Shown: positions 52,544-62,536, counted from the first letter of the stretch. The stretch is 64,000 nucleotides of DNA from Flavobacterium sp. LC2016-12 (GCF_015351595.1 NZ_JADKPT010000017.1:1-64000), one strand, 5' to 3'. Notes: generated by a model from the sequence alone, not told the origin. Numbers and translations are program-made.

Positions 52544-53876
52544 CAAAGATTTAATCCACCAATTAGAAGAGCACATTGTTAATAAAAACGACAAGGAACT
52601 TGAAGTTTTATTAAACGATTTGCACCATGCTGATATTGCCGAAATCCTGGATGAACTGGATTTTGACGAAGCAACTTATATTTTCAGGGTTTTAGATAGT
52701 GATAAAACAGCAGAAATTCTTCTTGAATTAGAAGATGATTTGCGTGAAAACATCTTAAGCCGACTTTCGCCTAAAGAAATTGCAGAAGAGCTTGATGAGC
52801 TTGAAACCAATGACGCGGCCGATATTATCGGAGAACTTTCGCAGGAAATCAAAGCGGAAGTAATATCAGAATTAAATGACGTTGAACACGCGAAAGATAT
52901 CGTCGAATTATTGCGTTACGACGAAAATTCTGCCGGTGGTTTGATGGGGAAAGAGTTAGTAAAAGTCAATGAAAATTGGAATGTACTGACTTGCGTAAAA
53001 GAAATGCGTATCCAGGCAGAAAACGTTTCCAGAGTGCATTCGATTTATGTTGTTGATGATGAAAACCGATTAAAAGGCAGATTATCATTAAAAGATTTGT
53101 TGACTACTTCAACCAAAACGCAGATTGGGGATATTTATATTAGAAAACTAAATTTTGTAAACGTCGATACCGAAGATGTTGAGGTAGCACGTATCATGCA
53201 AAAATACGATTTAGAGGCCATTCCGGTTGTGGATGAATTGGGTCGTTTGGTCGGAAGAATTACTATTGATGATATCGTAGACGTAATCAAGGATGAAGCC
53301 GATAAAGATTACCAGTTAGCGGCGGGTATTACACAGGACGTTGAATCAAACGATAGTGTTTTGGAGTTAACCAAAGCGCGTTTGCCATGGCTTTTAATTG
53401 GAATGGTAATTGAAATTGTGGCTTCTTTTGTATTGAAAGGAAATGAAGATGTCTTCAAAATCCATTCTACCTTAATCATTTTTGTGCCATTGCTTTCGGC
53501 TACTGCCGGAAATATTGGAGTTCAGGCATCAGCAATCGTTGTTCAGGGTTTAGCAAACGGAACTTTAAAAGAATTTAGTCGCGGTTATTTTACTAAGGAA
53601 ATTACCGTATCGATGATTTCCGGAACTATTATTTCATTGCTTTTATTAGGATATCATTCTATTATGTATCAGCAATATTTGGTAGGATTTGCAATTTCAA
53701 TTTCGATGATAGTAGTGATTTTATTCGCTGCGACTTTGGGAACTTTGGTACCGCTTTTTCTTCATAAGAATAAAATTGATCCCGCTATCGCTACAGGTCC
53801 GTTTATCACAACAACCAATGATGTTTTTGGAATTATGCTCTACTTTGGAGTAGCCAAATTGATTCTTGGGTTTTAG
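52527..53876 (+). CDS. mgtE: Magnesium transporter MgtE
   Basis: 449 residues: N-terminal MgtE superhelical domain (1-130), two CBS domains (about 135-255), then five membrane segments. YDENSAGGLMGKE and VQASAIVVQG are characteristic. The start lies inside rsmA, so the two are coupled. Confidence 0.95.
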   Translation: MEFKVSKDLIHQLEEHIVNKNDKELEVLLNDLHHADIAEILDELDFDEATYIFRVLDSDKTAEILLELEDDLRENILSRLSPKEIAEELDELETNDAADIIGELSQEIKAEVISELNDVEHAKDIVELLRYDENSAGGLMGKELVKVNENWNVLTCVKEMRIQAENVSRVHSIYVVDDENRLKGRLSLKDLLTTSTKTQIGDIYIRKLNFVNVDTEDVEVARIMQKYDLEAIPVVDELGRLVGRITIDDIVDVIKDEADKDYQLAAGITQDVESNDSVLELTKARLPWLLIGMVIEIVASFVLKGNEDVFKIHSTLIIFVPLLSATAGNIGVQASAIVVQGLANGTLKEFSRGYFTKEITVSMISGTIISLLLLGYHSIMYQQYLVGFAISISMIVVILFAATLGTLVPLFLHKNKIDPAIATGPFITTTNDVFGIMLYFGVAKLILGF

Positions 53877-53976
53877 ATTTTTGCCACAAATTAGTAGATT
53901 ACAGTGATTTAAGATCCTTAAAATCTATGTAATTTGCGAATCGAAAATATGCTATTAACCAGCCAATACATAAGCA

Positions 53977-54753
53977 ATGAAAGTACATATAATTGGAGGT
54001 GGGAATCTTGGGGTTTCTATTGCCTTGGGAATTGCCAAATTCTCCAAAAACAACCAGGTTACAGTAACAAGAAGAAACACGGCCAGTATTCAATATTTAG
54101 CTGAATACGGAATTACGGTTTCTAACGATAATAAACATAATATTCAGGAAGCTGATGTAGTGATTTTAACCATAAAACCGTATCAGGTTGATACTGTTTT
54201 TGCTGAAATTTTACCGGTAATCAAAGGAAAAACCATTGCTTCTGCAGTAAGTGGTTTGTCTTTGGATATGCTTACTTCAAAAACAAATGATGAATTTCCG
54301 GTAATTCGAATCATGCCCAATATCGCAGCGCAATTTGGAGAATCAGCGACTTGTATTTCTTTCCCTGAAAAGGACAGAGAAAAAGCATTACCAATTGTAG
54401 ATCTGTTTCAGCATTTAGGAACGGCTCCCGTTATTGACGAAAAATTAATGGACGCGGCAACTGTTCTTGGAGCCTGCGGAACAGCGTACGCCTTAAGATA
54501 CATTCGTGCCTCAATGCAAGCCGGAATCGAAATTGGTTTTGATTCGCAGACTGCTTTAGCAATTGCAGCACAAACCGTAAAAGGAGCTGCAAAAATGTTA
54601 TTAGAGGAGAAAGTACATCCGGAACAATTAATCGACCGCGTAACGACACCTCAGGGCTGTACAATCGTTGGTTTGAATGAAATGGAACATAATGGCTTCA
54701 GTTCGTCTTTGATAAAAGGAATTAAAACTTCTTTGAAACAGATCAAGGGATAA
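53977..54753 (+). CDS. proC: Pyrroline-5-carboxylate reductase
   Basis: 258 residues. NAD(P)-binding GGGNLGVSIA at the N-terminus and the C-terminal ProC signature VTTPQGCTIVGLNEME. Last step of proline synthesis. Confidence 0.94.
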   Translation: MKVHIIGGGNLGVSIALGIAKFSKNNQVTVTRRNTASIQYLAEYGITVSNDNKHNIQEADVVILTIKPYQVDTVFAEILPVIKGKTIASAVSGLSLDMLTSKTNDEFPVIRIMPNIAAQFGESATCISFPEKDREKALPIVDLFQHLGTAPVIDEKLMDAATVLGACGTAYALRYIRASMQAGIEIGFDSQTALAIAAQTVKGAAKMLLEEKVHPEQLIDRVTTPQGCTIVGLNEMEHNGFSSSLIKGIKTSLKQIKG

Positions 54754-54837
54754 AGTTTAAAATTTCAATCTTTTTAAATTCCAAATTCCAATTTTGTTGA
54801 GGTTTGGAATTTTTGTTTTAAGAAATAGTCGATTTTT

Positions 54838-54944
54838 TTGTCATTTCGACGAAGGAGAAATCACACAAGTAGCTCCGCAATCAAAATTTTCAATCTTTGG
54901 CGAACTACGTGATGATCCTTCCTCTTTCAGGATGACAAGTTTGC
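54838..54944. repeat. GTCATTTCGACGAAGG inverted repeat, copy 2 (degenerate)
   Basis: Left arm TTGTCATTTCGACGAAGGAG followed by AAATCACAC; right arm GTGATGATCCTTCC then AGGATGACAAG. Homologous to 37168-37269, but the tip pairs ATCAC with GTGAT instead of ATCCTCG with CGAGGAT, so pairing is kept while sequence differs. Confidence 0.8.
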
Positions 54945-54980
54945 GAATAATTGGAATTTGGATTTTTTTAATTTGGATTT

Positions 54981-55283
54981 TCAGGATGAAAAAACCTCAA
55001 AATGCTCAACCTTCTCTTCAAACTCCAAAAGAAAATAATCGTCTTCAGGATAGTATTTCGCTTTTTCAAAATCTTCTCCGGCAAAATTTTTAATTACTTC
55101 TAGGTTTTCCCAATAGGTAATCAGCGTAAAGTGTCCTTCGTTGTGTTTGATGTTTCTTAAAAAGGATAATTTTATAAAACCAGCTGTTTTTGAATAATCA
55201 GGAATTGCGGTTTTCTGTAGAAACTCGGTGTAAACCTCATAATCTTCTACTTTCGTTTTTCCATGCCAGATTCTTGCAATCAT
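54981..55283 (-). CDS. Antibiotic biosynthesis monooxygenase (ABM)-like protein
   Basis: 100 residues, dimeric alpha+beta barrel type (starts MIARIWHGKTKVEDYEVYTE, later LITYWENLEVIKNFAGED). Such proteins oxygenate or bind small aromatic compounds or haem. No cofactor motif visible. Lies 18 bases from nhaA on the same strand. Confidence 0.82.
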   Translation of the reverse strand: MIARIWHGKTKVEDYEVYTEFLQKTAIPDYSKTAGFIKLSFLRNIKHNEGHFTLITYWENLEVIKNFAGEDFEKAKYYPEDDYFLLEFEEKVEHFEVFSS

Positions 55284-55301
55284 AATAATTAAGTTTTAAA
55301 G

Positions 55302-56489
55302 TTAGTTATCATGCGATAGTGGTCCCGAGACTTCGGGATGGATTTCTTTTTTGGGATTTTTCTTCAAAACATATTTCAAATACACAAATCCGAAAATTCC
55401 GGAAAGTACAGAAGCAATCAAAATAGCAATTTTAGAAAAAACAATGGTTTCAGGATCTTTGAATGCTAAAATAGTAATGAAAATTGACATTGTAAAACCA
55501 ATTCCGCCCAACATCCCGGCACCTAAAATATGTGGCCATTTTAATTTCTTCGGCAAAGCACAAAGACCTGCACTTACTCCTAAAAAAGAAAAAAGCAGAA
55601 TTCCTAAAGGTTTTCCAATTACCAATCCTAAAACAATCCCAAATGTATTAGGATGATTTAATCCTTCGTGCCAATCCGATTCTATGGCAATACAGGTATT
55701 GGCAATGGCGAATAATGGCAAAATGAGGAACGCAACGGGCTGGTGTAGAAAATGTTGCAATTTATAAGAAACTGATTTTTCTCCACCATCACCAAAAGGA
55801 ATTACAAAAGCTAAAATTACTCCGGTAATTGTGGCGTGAACACCGGAATTAAGCATAAAATACCACATAAAGGCACCGCCAACTAAATACGGAATAAGAT
55901 TGTTGACTTTCTTTCTGTTTAAAATAAACAAAAATCCCCAGATTGCTAATGCAATACCAAGATTTATAAATGAAATTGAAGTGGTGTAAAAAATGGCAAT
56001 GACAATTATTGCTCCTAAGTCATCAATAACAGCAAGTGCAGTTAAAAACACTTTTAAAGACGGAGGAACTTTATTTCCTAACAATGATAAAATTCCAATC
56101 GCAAATGCAATATCTGTCGCCATCGGAATTCCGGCTCCATTTTGTGTGGCAGTTCCATAATTTAAGGCTAAAAATATTCCGGCCGGAACGAGCATTCCTC
56201 CTAAAGCCGCCATTAAAGGCAAAGAAGCATTTTTTATACTCGATAATTCTCCATGGTAAATTTCGCGTTCTAATTCTAAACCGATCAACAAAAAGAAAAT
56301 GGTCATCAATCCGTCATTAATCCAGTGTGTGATGGAATGACCGCCTAAATCTTTTTCCCAAAAAGCTACATATTCTGTCTGAAAAGAGGAATTGGCAAGG
56401 TATAGAGAAACAAGGGTTACAAAAAGCAATAACAGTCCTCCTGATTTTTCGTTTTCAAAAAAAGATTTAAAAGTTTTAGTCAATTTCAT
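55302..56489 (-). CDS. nhaA: Na+/H+ antiporter NhaA
   Basis: 395 residues, about eleven to twelve membrane segments. The ion-binding aspartates are in ALAVIDDLGAI, and GIPMATDIAFA is the usual NhaA segment. It exchanges Na+ or Li+ for H+ at the inner membrane. Confidence 0.95.
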   Translation of the reverse strand: MKLTKTFKSFFENEKSGGLLLLFVTLVSLYLANSSFQTEYVAFWEKDLGGHSITHWINDGLMTIFFLLIGLELEREIYHGELSSIKNASLPLMAALGGMLVPAGIFLALNYGTATQNGAGIPMATDIAFAIGILSLLGNKVPPSLKVFLTALAVIDDLGAIIVIAIFYTTSISFINLGIALAIWGFLFILNRKKVNNLIPYLVGGAFMWYFMLNSGVHATITGVILAFVIPFGDGGEKSVSYKLQHFLHQPVAFLILPLFAIANTCIAIESDWHEGLNHPNTFGIVLGLVIGKPLGILLFSFLGVSAGLCALPKKLKWPHILGAGMLGGIGFTMSIFITILAFKDPETIVFSKIAILIASVLSGIFGFVYLKYVLKKNPKKEIHPEVSGPLSHDN

Positions 56490-56742
56490 TTGTGAGAATT
56501 TTTGCTGATTTGAAGTAGAATATCGAAAGAATTCGCAGCGGAGTTATTTTCAAAGTTAAAAAAAATATAGGCAATAAAAAATTCTGGCAAAGGTTATTGA
56601 CTAAGTGTACGTTTAATCATTGCTCTAAAATACTCATTCATAAAGTTTTGTAACCTGAAACCTGAAACTTGAAACTTCTAACATTTAGTAATAAATAATA
56701 AGCTGTATTTTTGTTTTTCTTTAGTATAATAAAATCATAGTT

Positions 56743-57687
56743 ATGAGTATAAAAATTCTACATATCGACAGCAACAATCCAATTCTTTGGCAACAACTTG
56801 AAGAAGCCGGTTTTGAAAATCACGCTGATTTCAAATCTTCAAAAGAAGAAATCGAAGCTAAAATTCAGGATTATAACGGAATCGTAATCAGAAGCCGATT
56901 TAAAATTGATAAAACGTTTTTAGATAAAGGAGCCAATTTACAGTTTATTGCCAGAGTTGGCGCGGGATTAGAAAGTATCGATTGTGATTATGCAGAGGCA
57001 AAAGGAATTCACTTAATTGCGGCTCCGGAAGGTAATCGCAACGCTGTTGCAGAACATTCTCTGGGTGTAATTTTATCACTTTTCAATAATTTGAATCAGG
57101 CCGACGCCGAAATAAGAGCCGGCCATTGGAATCGTGAAAGTAATCGTGGTCATGAACTCGATGGAAAAACAGTTGGGATTATTGGTTATGGAAATATGGG
57201 AAAAGCATTTGCAAAAAAGCTCCGAGGTTTTGATGTTGAAGTTTTGTTTCATGATATTTTAGAAAACATTGGTGATGAAAATGCTAAACAAGTTGCGTTG
57301 GCTGAATTACAAAATAGAGCTGATGTTTTGAGTTTGCATCTTCCGTGGACACCAGAAACTGATAAAATGGTCAATGCCGATTTTATAAACGCATTTGCGA
57401 AGCCATTTTGGATCATTAATACTTCACGAGGTAAAAATATCGTTACAGCAGATTTAGTTGAAGCTATGAAGTCTAAAAAGATTCTGGGAGCAGGTTTGGA
57501 TGTTTTGGAGTATGAGAAATTATCTTTTGAAACACTTTTTCAGGATAAAAATACTCCTGAAGCTTTTCAATATTTATTAGAAGCCAAAAATGTTTTGCTA
57601 ACGCCTCATATCGCAGGTTGGACTTTTGAAAGTCACGAACGTTTGGCGCAGGTTATTGTAGATAAAATCAAGGCAGTTTACGCTTAA
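56743..57687 (+). CDS. D-isomer 2-hydroxyacid dehydrogenase
   Basis: 314 residues of the D-2-hydroxyacid dehydrogenase family. NAD-binding GIIGYGNMGKAFAKK (about 146-160), catalytic Arg in NTSRGKN, Glu near LEYEKL, and His in TPHIAGW. Similar to phosphoglycerate dehydrogenase but lacks an ACT domain, so the substrate is uncertain. Confidence 0.9.
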   Translation: MSIKILHIDSNNPILWQQLEEAGFENHADFKSSKEEIEAKIQDYNGIVIRSRFKIDKTFLDKGANLQFIARVGAGLESIDCDYAEAKGIHLIAAPEGNRNAVAEHSLGVILSLFNNLNQADAEIRAGHWNRESNRGHELDGKTVGIIGYGNMGKAFAKKLRGFDVEVLFHDILENIGDENAKQVALAELQNRADVLSLHLPWTPETDKMVNADFINAFAKPFWIINTSRGKNIVTADLVEAMKSKKILGAGLDVLEYEKLSFETLFQDKNTPEAFQYLLEAKNVLLTPHIAGWTFESHERLAQVIVDKIKAVYA

Positions 57688-57904
57688 TGGCTAAATGTGC
57701 TTAAGACTTAGAGAGTTGTGTTTTTTTTAATAAAATTAATTTAGTTTTTAATAACAAGTCTTTTCTTTAAAAGTAACATTCGGAATTAGTTTTTAAGATT
57801 ATTTTTTTCTAATATTGTTCGGAAAATTTTTAACAAAATTTTTGGACAGGAGCGGCCGAAAATCCTAAACAGAGTAGGGTTTAACTAACTAATTTTTATT
57901 AATT

Positions 57905-58330
57905 ATGATTGAATGGTACAAAAAAGCAGTTTTTGAGAACTATGCAAATTTTAAAGGAAGAGCAAGAAGAAGTGAATATTGGTATTACCGTTTGGCTAGT
58001 ACAATTATCTTTTTATTGTTTGTTATTTTAGGAGTTGTTATATACGCAGCTACTGATAATGGTCCTCTGGCTCTTGGTTTGGGTTATGGTTTATTAATGC
58101 TTTATGCATTAGGAACGATGGTTCCTTCTCTAGCAGTTTCAGTTCGACGAATGCATGATATTGGTAAAAGCGGTTGGACTATTTTTGTCGCTATGATTCC
58201 ATTAGTTGGTCCTATTTGGATATTAGTTTTGTTATTCACTGAAGGAGATTCTGGTGAAAATTATTATGGAACTGATCCAAAAAATGAAATTGAAGAAATC
58301 AATGAAATCGGAAAAGTTGAATTACAATAA
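57905..58330 (+). CDS. DUF805 membrane protein
   Basis: 141 residues with the conserved NFKGRARRSEYWYY N-terminus and three to four membrane segments, as in YhaH-type proteins. Starts 17 bases before the TM2 gene, forming a two-gene operon. Function unknown. Its leader contains a small GC-rich patch (about 57846-57883). Confidence 0.88.
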   Translation: MIEWYKKAVFENYANFKGRARRSEYWYYRLASTIIFLLFVILGVVIYAATDNGPLALGLGYGLLMLYALGTMVPSLAVSVRRMHDIGKSGWTIFVAMIPLVGPIWILVLLFTEGDSGENYYGTDPKNEIEEINEIGKVELQ

Positions 58331-58346
58331 TTTAAAATAGATAAAA

Positions 58347-58622
58347 ATGGAAAATACAAAAACAGAACATTGGAATCGTCCTCAACGATCTGAAACTGAA
58401 AATAAAAAGATTGTAGCTGGAATTTTTGCAATTTTATTAGGCTATTTGGGAATTCATAAATTTTATTTAGGTTATACCAAAGAAGGAATTATTCAGATTC
58501 TTTTAACTTGTCTGTGCGGAGTAGGTGCTTTAATTGGTATTATCGAAGGAATTATCTACCTGACAAAAACAGACGAAGATTTTTACCAAACCTATCAGGT
58601 GGGTACAAAACCCTGGTTCTAA
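58347..58622 (+). CDS. TM2-domain membrane protein
   Basis: 91 residues, two membrane segments with the TM2 signature LGYLGIHKFYLGYTKEGIIQ (31-50). Often paired with DUF805-type proteins in Bacteroidota. Role unknown. Ends with a bidirectional terminator. Confidence 0.88.
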   Translation: MENTKTEHWNRPQRSETENKKIVAGIFAILLGYLGIHKFYLGYTKEGIIQILLTCLCGVGALIGIIEGIIYLTKTDEDFYQTYQVGTKPWF

Positions 58623-58628
58623 AACATA

Positions 58629-58663
58629 AAAAACCCGTTAGTATTACTTACTAACGGGTTTTT
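58629..58663. terminator. Bidirectional terminator
   Basis: AAAAACCCGTTAGTA and TACTAACGGGTTTTT pair; lies between convergent TM2 (+) and olsF (-). Confidence 0.87.
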
Positions 58664-58683
58664 CTTTTTATATCGATTTGCAA

Positions 58684-60486
58684 TTAATCTTCTTTCTCAG
58701 ATAATTTGCGCTCTAATTCTATTTGAAATTCTTCAATAACAGGTTTCATTGTGCTTTCTGGAATATCGGCAATCCTGATGTACATTAAACCGTCAATTGC
58801 ATTATTGAATAAAGGATCGACGTTGAAAGCTACAACACGCGCATTTTGCTTGATGTACTTTTTAATTAAAACAGGCAAACGTAAATTTCCTGGTTCTAAT
58901 TCGTCAATGATTTTATCAAATTTATTTAAGTCTGATTCGGCTTCATCAAAAATAAAGTCTTTATCAGCATCTTTTAGTTTTACTTTATACGCTTTTTTCG
59001 GATGAATGTATTGCGCAATATAAGGATCGTAATAATTTGATTTCATGAACTCAATCATCAATGATTTAGAGAAATCCGAGAATTGATTACTGATACTTAC
59101 ACCTCCTAAAAGATATTTATGCTCTGGATAACGTAAAGTAGTATGAATAATACCTTTCCATAACAAGAATAAAGGCATTGGTTTTTGCTGATAATCTTTG
59201 ATGATAAAAGCACGACCCATTTCAATTGATTTATGCATCATATCATGCAGTTCAGGTTCGAATCTAAACAAGTCATTCAGATAAAAACCTTCAATTCCAT
59301 ATTTAGGATAAATTTCAGAACCCAATCCCATACGGTAGGCACCAGCAATTTTTTTGGTTTCATCATCCCATAAAAACATATGGTGATAATACTGGTCAAA
59401 TTTATCTAAATCGATAGATTCATTTGTCCCCTCGCCAACTTCACGGAAAGTAATTTCACGTAAACGACCAATTTCATGTAAAATATTCGGAACAGATTTA
59501 GCCGTAGCAAAAAACACTTCGTAATTTTTACTTTGCAGTAAACGGCAATCGCTGTTTCTTAAAGCATCAACTTCAGCAATCATTTTTGATTCGCTTGCTG
59601 GCGTTACAATTTTTTTAGGTGCTTTTGGTATTTTTAAGCTCGCAGTATCAATTAATTTGCTGTCCTTTTCAAAAGGATTCGCAAGCATATACGTTTTCTT
59701 TCTTAAGAATTCTGAATACTCTTCAAATGATTGAAGTTCATTTTGTTCGTTTACCGAGATCGGTTTACCAATACGAACTTTAATGACACGATCTTTTTGA
59801 GTTAACAATTCAGACGGCAATTTTGCAGTACGCAAAGTATCGTCGATTTTAGAAAGCCAGTAGAATAATTTGCTGTTTTTAGCGTGAAAATAAATCGGTA
59901 CAACCGGAACTTTTGCTTTTCTGATTAACTTCAAAGCGCCTTCTTCCCAAGGTTTGTCAACTACCAATTTTCCATCTTTATAAGTGGAAACTTCTCCGGC
60001 CGGAAAAATTCCTAGCGGTTTTCCATCGCTTAAATGACGTAAAGTTTCTTTAATCCCCACCACGCTCGATTTAGCATCCTTATGATTTTCAAAAGGATTA
60101 ACCGGCATGATATATTTTTTAAGCGGAACAATTCGGTGTAATAAAAAGTTGGCGATGATTTTGAAATTAGGCTCTCTCTCCAACATTAATTTCAAAAGTA
60201 ATATACCATCAATCCCTCCAAGCGGATGATTTGAGATGGTAATATAGGCACCGTCCTTAGGTAAACGTTTCAAATCTTCTTCAGGAATTTCGAATTTAAT
60301 CTCCATCTCATCCAAAATACCGTTCAAAAACGCAACATCCTCTAAGTGTTTATTGTGATCGTAAATTTTATTAAGGGTAGAGATCTTAAGAACCTTCATA
60401 AGAATCCAGCCAGAAAAAGTACCGAAAACTCCGTACTTATCAACATTTATTGCCTTTGCAACTTCTTTCGCGGTAACTAAACCCAT
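58684..60486 (-). CDS. olsF: Bifunctional ornithine lipid synthase OlsF
   Basis: 600 residues with two acyltransferase domains. The N-terminal part (about 70-260) is a PlsC-like O-acyltransferase with NHPLGGID (His87, Asp93), GIFPAGEVS and VPVVPIYFHA. The C-terminal part (about 310-560) is an OlsB/GNAT-like N-acyltransferase with a FREVGEG segment and EMGRAFI. This order (OlsA-like then OlsB-like) defines OlsF, which makes ornithine lipids from ornithine and acyl donors; a F. johnsoniae homologue has that activity. Monocistronic. Confidence 0.88.
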   Translation of the reverse strand: MGLVTAKEVAKAINVDKYGVFGTFSGWILMKVLKISTLNKIYDHNKHLEDVAFLNGILDEMEIKFEIPEEDLKRLPKDGAYITISNHPLGGIDGILLLKLMLEREPNFKIIANFLLHRIVPLKKYIMPVNPFENHKDAKSSVVGIKETLRHLSDGKPLGIFPAGEVSTYKDGKLVVDKPWEEGALKLIRKAKVPVVPIYFHAKNSKLFYWLSKIDDTLRTAKLPSELLTQKDRVIKVRIGKPISVNEQNELQSFEEYSEFLRKKTYMLANPFEKDSKLIDTASLKIPKAPKKIVTPASESKMIAEVDALRNSDCRLLQSKNYEVFFATAKSVPNILHEIGRLREITFREVGEGTNESIDLDKFDQYYHHMFLWDDETKKIAGAYRMGLGSEIYPKYGIEGFYLNDLFRFEPELHDMMHKSIEMGRAFIIKDYQQKPMPLFLLWKGIIHTTLRYPEHKYLLGGVSISNQFSDFSKSLMIEFMKSNYYDPYIAQYIHPKKAYKVKLKDADKDFIFDEAESDLNKFDKIIDELEPGNLRLPVLIKKYIKQNARVVAFNVDPLFNNAIDGLMYIRIADIPESTMKPVIEEFQIELERKLSEKED

Positions 60487-60606
60487 GTACTATTTTTAAT
60501 TTATTAGAGCAGCGAACAAAGATAACAAAAAACTCTACTTTTCGTTGATTCAAACGCAAACTTTCCACTTTTTTATTACATTTGGAATCCTAAAAAAAAT
60601 AGACTG

Positions 60607-61368
60607 ATGAAAATTATTTCTTATAATGTTAACGGAATTCGTGCAGCAATTACTAAAGGTTTTATCGAATGGCTGCAGCAGGCGAACCCTGATGTAATTT
60701 GCCTTCAGGAAATAAAAGCGACTCAGGAACAAATTCCGGTCGACGATATCACGGCGGCGGGCTATCCGTTTCAATATTATTATCCGGCAACAAAAAAAGG
60801 ATATAGCGGAGTTGCAATACTTTCTAAAATAAAACCCAACAATGTCGTTTTCGGAACCGGAATTCATCACATGGATTTTGAAGGTCGTAACCTTCGTGCC
60901 GATTTTGATGATTGTTCTGTAATGAGTTTATACCTTCCGTCAGGAACAAATATTGAAAGATTAGATCATAAATTTATGTTTATGGATGACTTTCAAAACT
61001 ATATCAACGAATTAAAAGTAACCATTCCGAATCTGATAATTTGCGGTGATTATAATATTTGCCACGAAGCAATCGACATTCATGACCCGGTTCGTAATAA
61101 AACAGTTTCCGGATTTTTACCTCAGGAACGCGCCTGGCTTGATGCTTTTATGAAATCTGGATTTATTGATAGTTTCCGTCATTTCAACAAAGATCCGCAT
61201 CATTATTCGTGGTGGAGTTACCGTGCCGGAGCCCGCGGAAATAACAAAGGCTGGCGCATCGATTACAATTTAGTGAGCGATTCAATGGAGCACAGATTAA
61301 AGCGTGCTGTAATTCTTCCAGATGCCGTTCATTCAGATCATTGCCCGGTATTAGTCGAAATTGAATAA
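60607..61368 (+). CDS. xth: Exodeoxyribonuclease III
   Basis: 253 residues, exonuclease III family. Motifs: YNVNGIRAA, CLQEIKA, the FEGR loop and SDHCPVLV at the C-terminus, with catalytic DYNICH (about 142-147). It removes 3' blocks and cuts at abasic sites, so it complements the glycosylase genes. Confidence 0.94.
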   Translation: MKIISYNVNGIRAAITKGFIEWLQQANPDVICLQEIKATQEQIPVDDITAAGYPFQYYYPATKKGYSGVAILSKIKPNNVVFGTGIHHMDFEGRNLRADFDDCSVMSLYLPSGTNIERLDHKFMFMDDFQNYINELKVTIPNLIICGDYNICHEAIDIHDPVRNKTVSGFLPQERAWLDAFMKSGFIDSFRHFNKDPHHYSWWSYRAGARGNNKGWRIDYNLVSDSMEHRLKRAVILPDAVHSDHCPVLVEIE

Positions 61369-61428
61369 AGTTTGGTATTGTTCTTGTTGAGAGAATAGCG
61401 GTTTAAAGCGAGTTTTTGGAATTTCAAC

Positions 61429-61514
61429 GAGCTGTTTCCTGCTGTCCTTCCAAATCTTTTATGGTGAACCCCACCATAAAAGGATTTTCCCTCCCATCAG
61501 GGCTAGGGGTCTCC
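61429..61514 (+). other. Bipartite intergenic element 2 with hairpin
   Basis: GAGCTGTTTCCTGCTGTCC, then a hairpin (TTTTATGGTG/CACCATAAAA, 61457-61481), then ATTTTCCCTCCCATCAGGGC. The flanks resemble the minus-strand reading of 42506-42593 (GGGCTATTCGCTGC ... TTTCCGCTGCTATCCC). No reading frame. Lies between xth and an OmpA gene. Function unknown. Confidence 0.55.
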
Positions 61515-61570
61515 GTTAAACAAGAAATTTCGAATTTATTAATACCCTCCAAATAAAAACAGAAAGTAAA

Positions 61571-62515
61571 ATGATTAAAAAGGCCTCAGTCGGATTACTA
61601 GTTGTAGCCATGTCTATGACTTCATGTGTGTCCAAGAAAATTTACAACGATCTTGAAAGCAAATATTCAGATCTTAAAAAAGAAAATCGCTCCATCGCTG
61701 ATGAAAATGCAGAATTGCAAAAATCAAAAAATCAGTTAGAATTAGATCGTGATAAACTAACTAAAGATTTAGCCAGCACAAAAGACGATCTTGCAAAACA
61801 AAAAGCAGATTTAGCTGCCGAGCAAAAGAAATACAAAGTATTACAGGATTCTTATAATGCGTTAGAGAAAAACAGCAACGATGCATTAGAAAGTAACATG
61901 GCTAAAAACCGTGAATTGTTGGCGCAATTAGAAGCAAAATCTAAAAAATTAGCCGAAGAACAAGCGCGTTTAGATAAAACAGCAAGTCGCCTAAACGAAT
62001 TGGAGGCGATGATTGCTGCCAAAGAAGCGGCAATGAAAAAACTGAAAGAAACGTTATCTAAAGCCTTAAATGGTTTTGAAGGAAAAGGTTTGACAGTAGA
62101 ACAGAAAAACGGAAAAGTATATGTTTCTATGGAAAACAAATTACTTTTTAACTCAGGAAGCTGGGCTGTTGGTGTTGAAGGAAGAAAAGCGGTTGTTGAA
62201 TTAGGAAAAGTATTAGGAGACAATCCAGATCTTTCTGTTCTTATTGAAGGACATACAGATGATGATCCATACGCAGGTTCAGGACCAATTGCAAACAATT
62301 GGGATTTATCAACTAAAAGAGCAACTGCAATTGTAAATATTTTAAGTGAAAACACTAAAATCAACAAACAAAAATTAACTGCTGCTGGTCGTAGTGAATT
62401 TTCTCCATTGGCAAGCAACGCAACTCCGGAAGGAAAAGCTAAAAACAGAAGAATCGAAATCATCTTGACACCAAGATTAGATGAGATTGCTGAGATGCTT
62501 AATAGTATAAATTAA
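61571..62515 (+). CDS. OmpA-family lipoprotein with long coiled coil
   Basis: 314 residues. Lipobox MTSC (Cys19). Residues about 25-170 are a lysine- and glutamate-rich heptad region, strongly predicted coiled coil. The C-terminal OmpA domain (about 185-310) has LLFNSGSWAV, IEGHTDDDPYAGS and a late arginine pair. Probably reaches from the outer membrane to peptidoglycan. Confidence 0.92.
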   Translation: MIKKASVGLLVVAMSMTSCVSKKIYNDLESKYSDLKKENRSIADENAELQKSKNQLELDRDKLTKDLASTKDDLAKQKADLAAEQKKYKVLQDSYNALEKNSNDALESNMAKNRELLAQLEAKSKKLAEEQARLDKTASRLNELEAMIAAKEAAMKKLKETLSKALNGFEGKGLTVEQKNGKVYVSMENKLLFNSGSWAVGVEGRKAVVELGKVLGDNPDLSVLIEGHTDDDPYAGSGPIANNWDLSTKRATAIVNILSENTKINKQKLTAAGRSEFSPLASNATPEGKAKNRRIEIILTPRLDEIAEMLNSIN

Positions 62516-62536
62516 GGTACAGAGGTTCAAAGATGC

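Noticed and set aside
54794..55093. 99-codon plus-strand frame
   Set aside because: It is made mostly from the inverted-repeat copy at 54838-54944 and the antisense of the monooxygenase-like gene.
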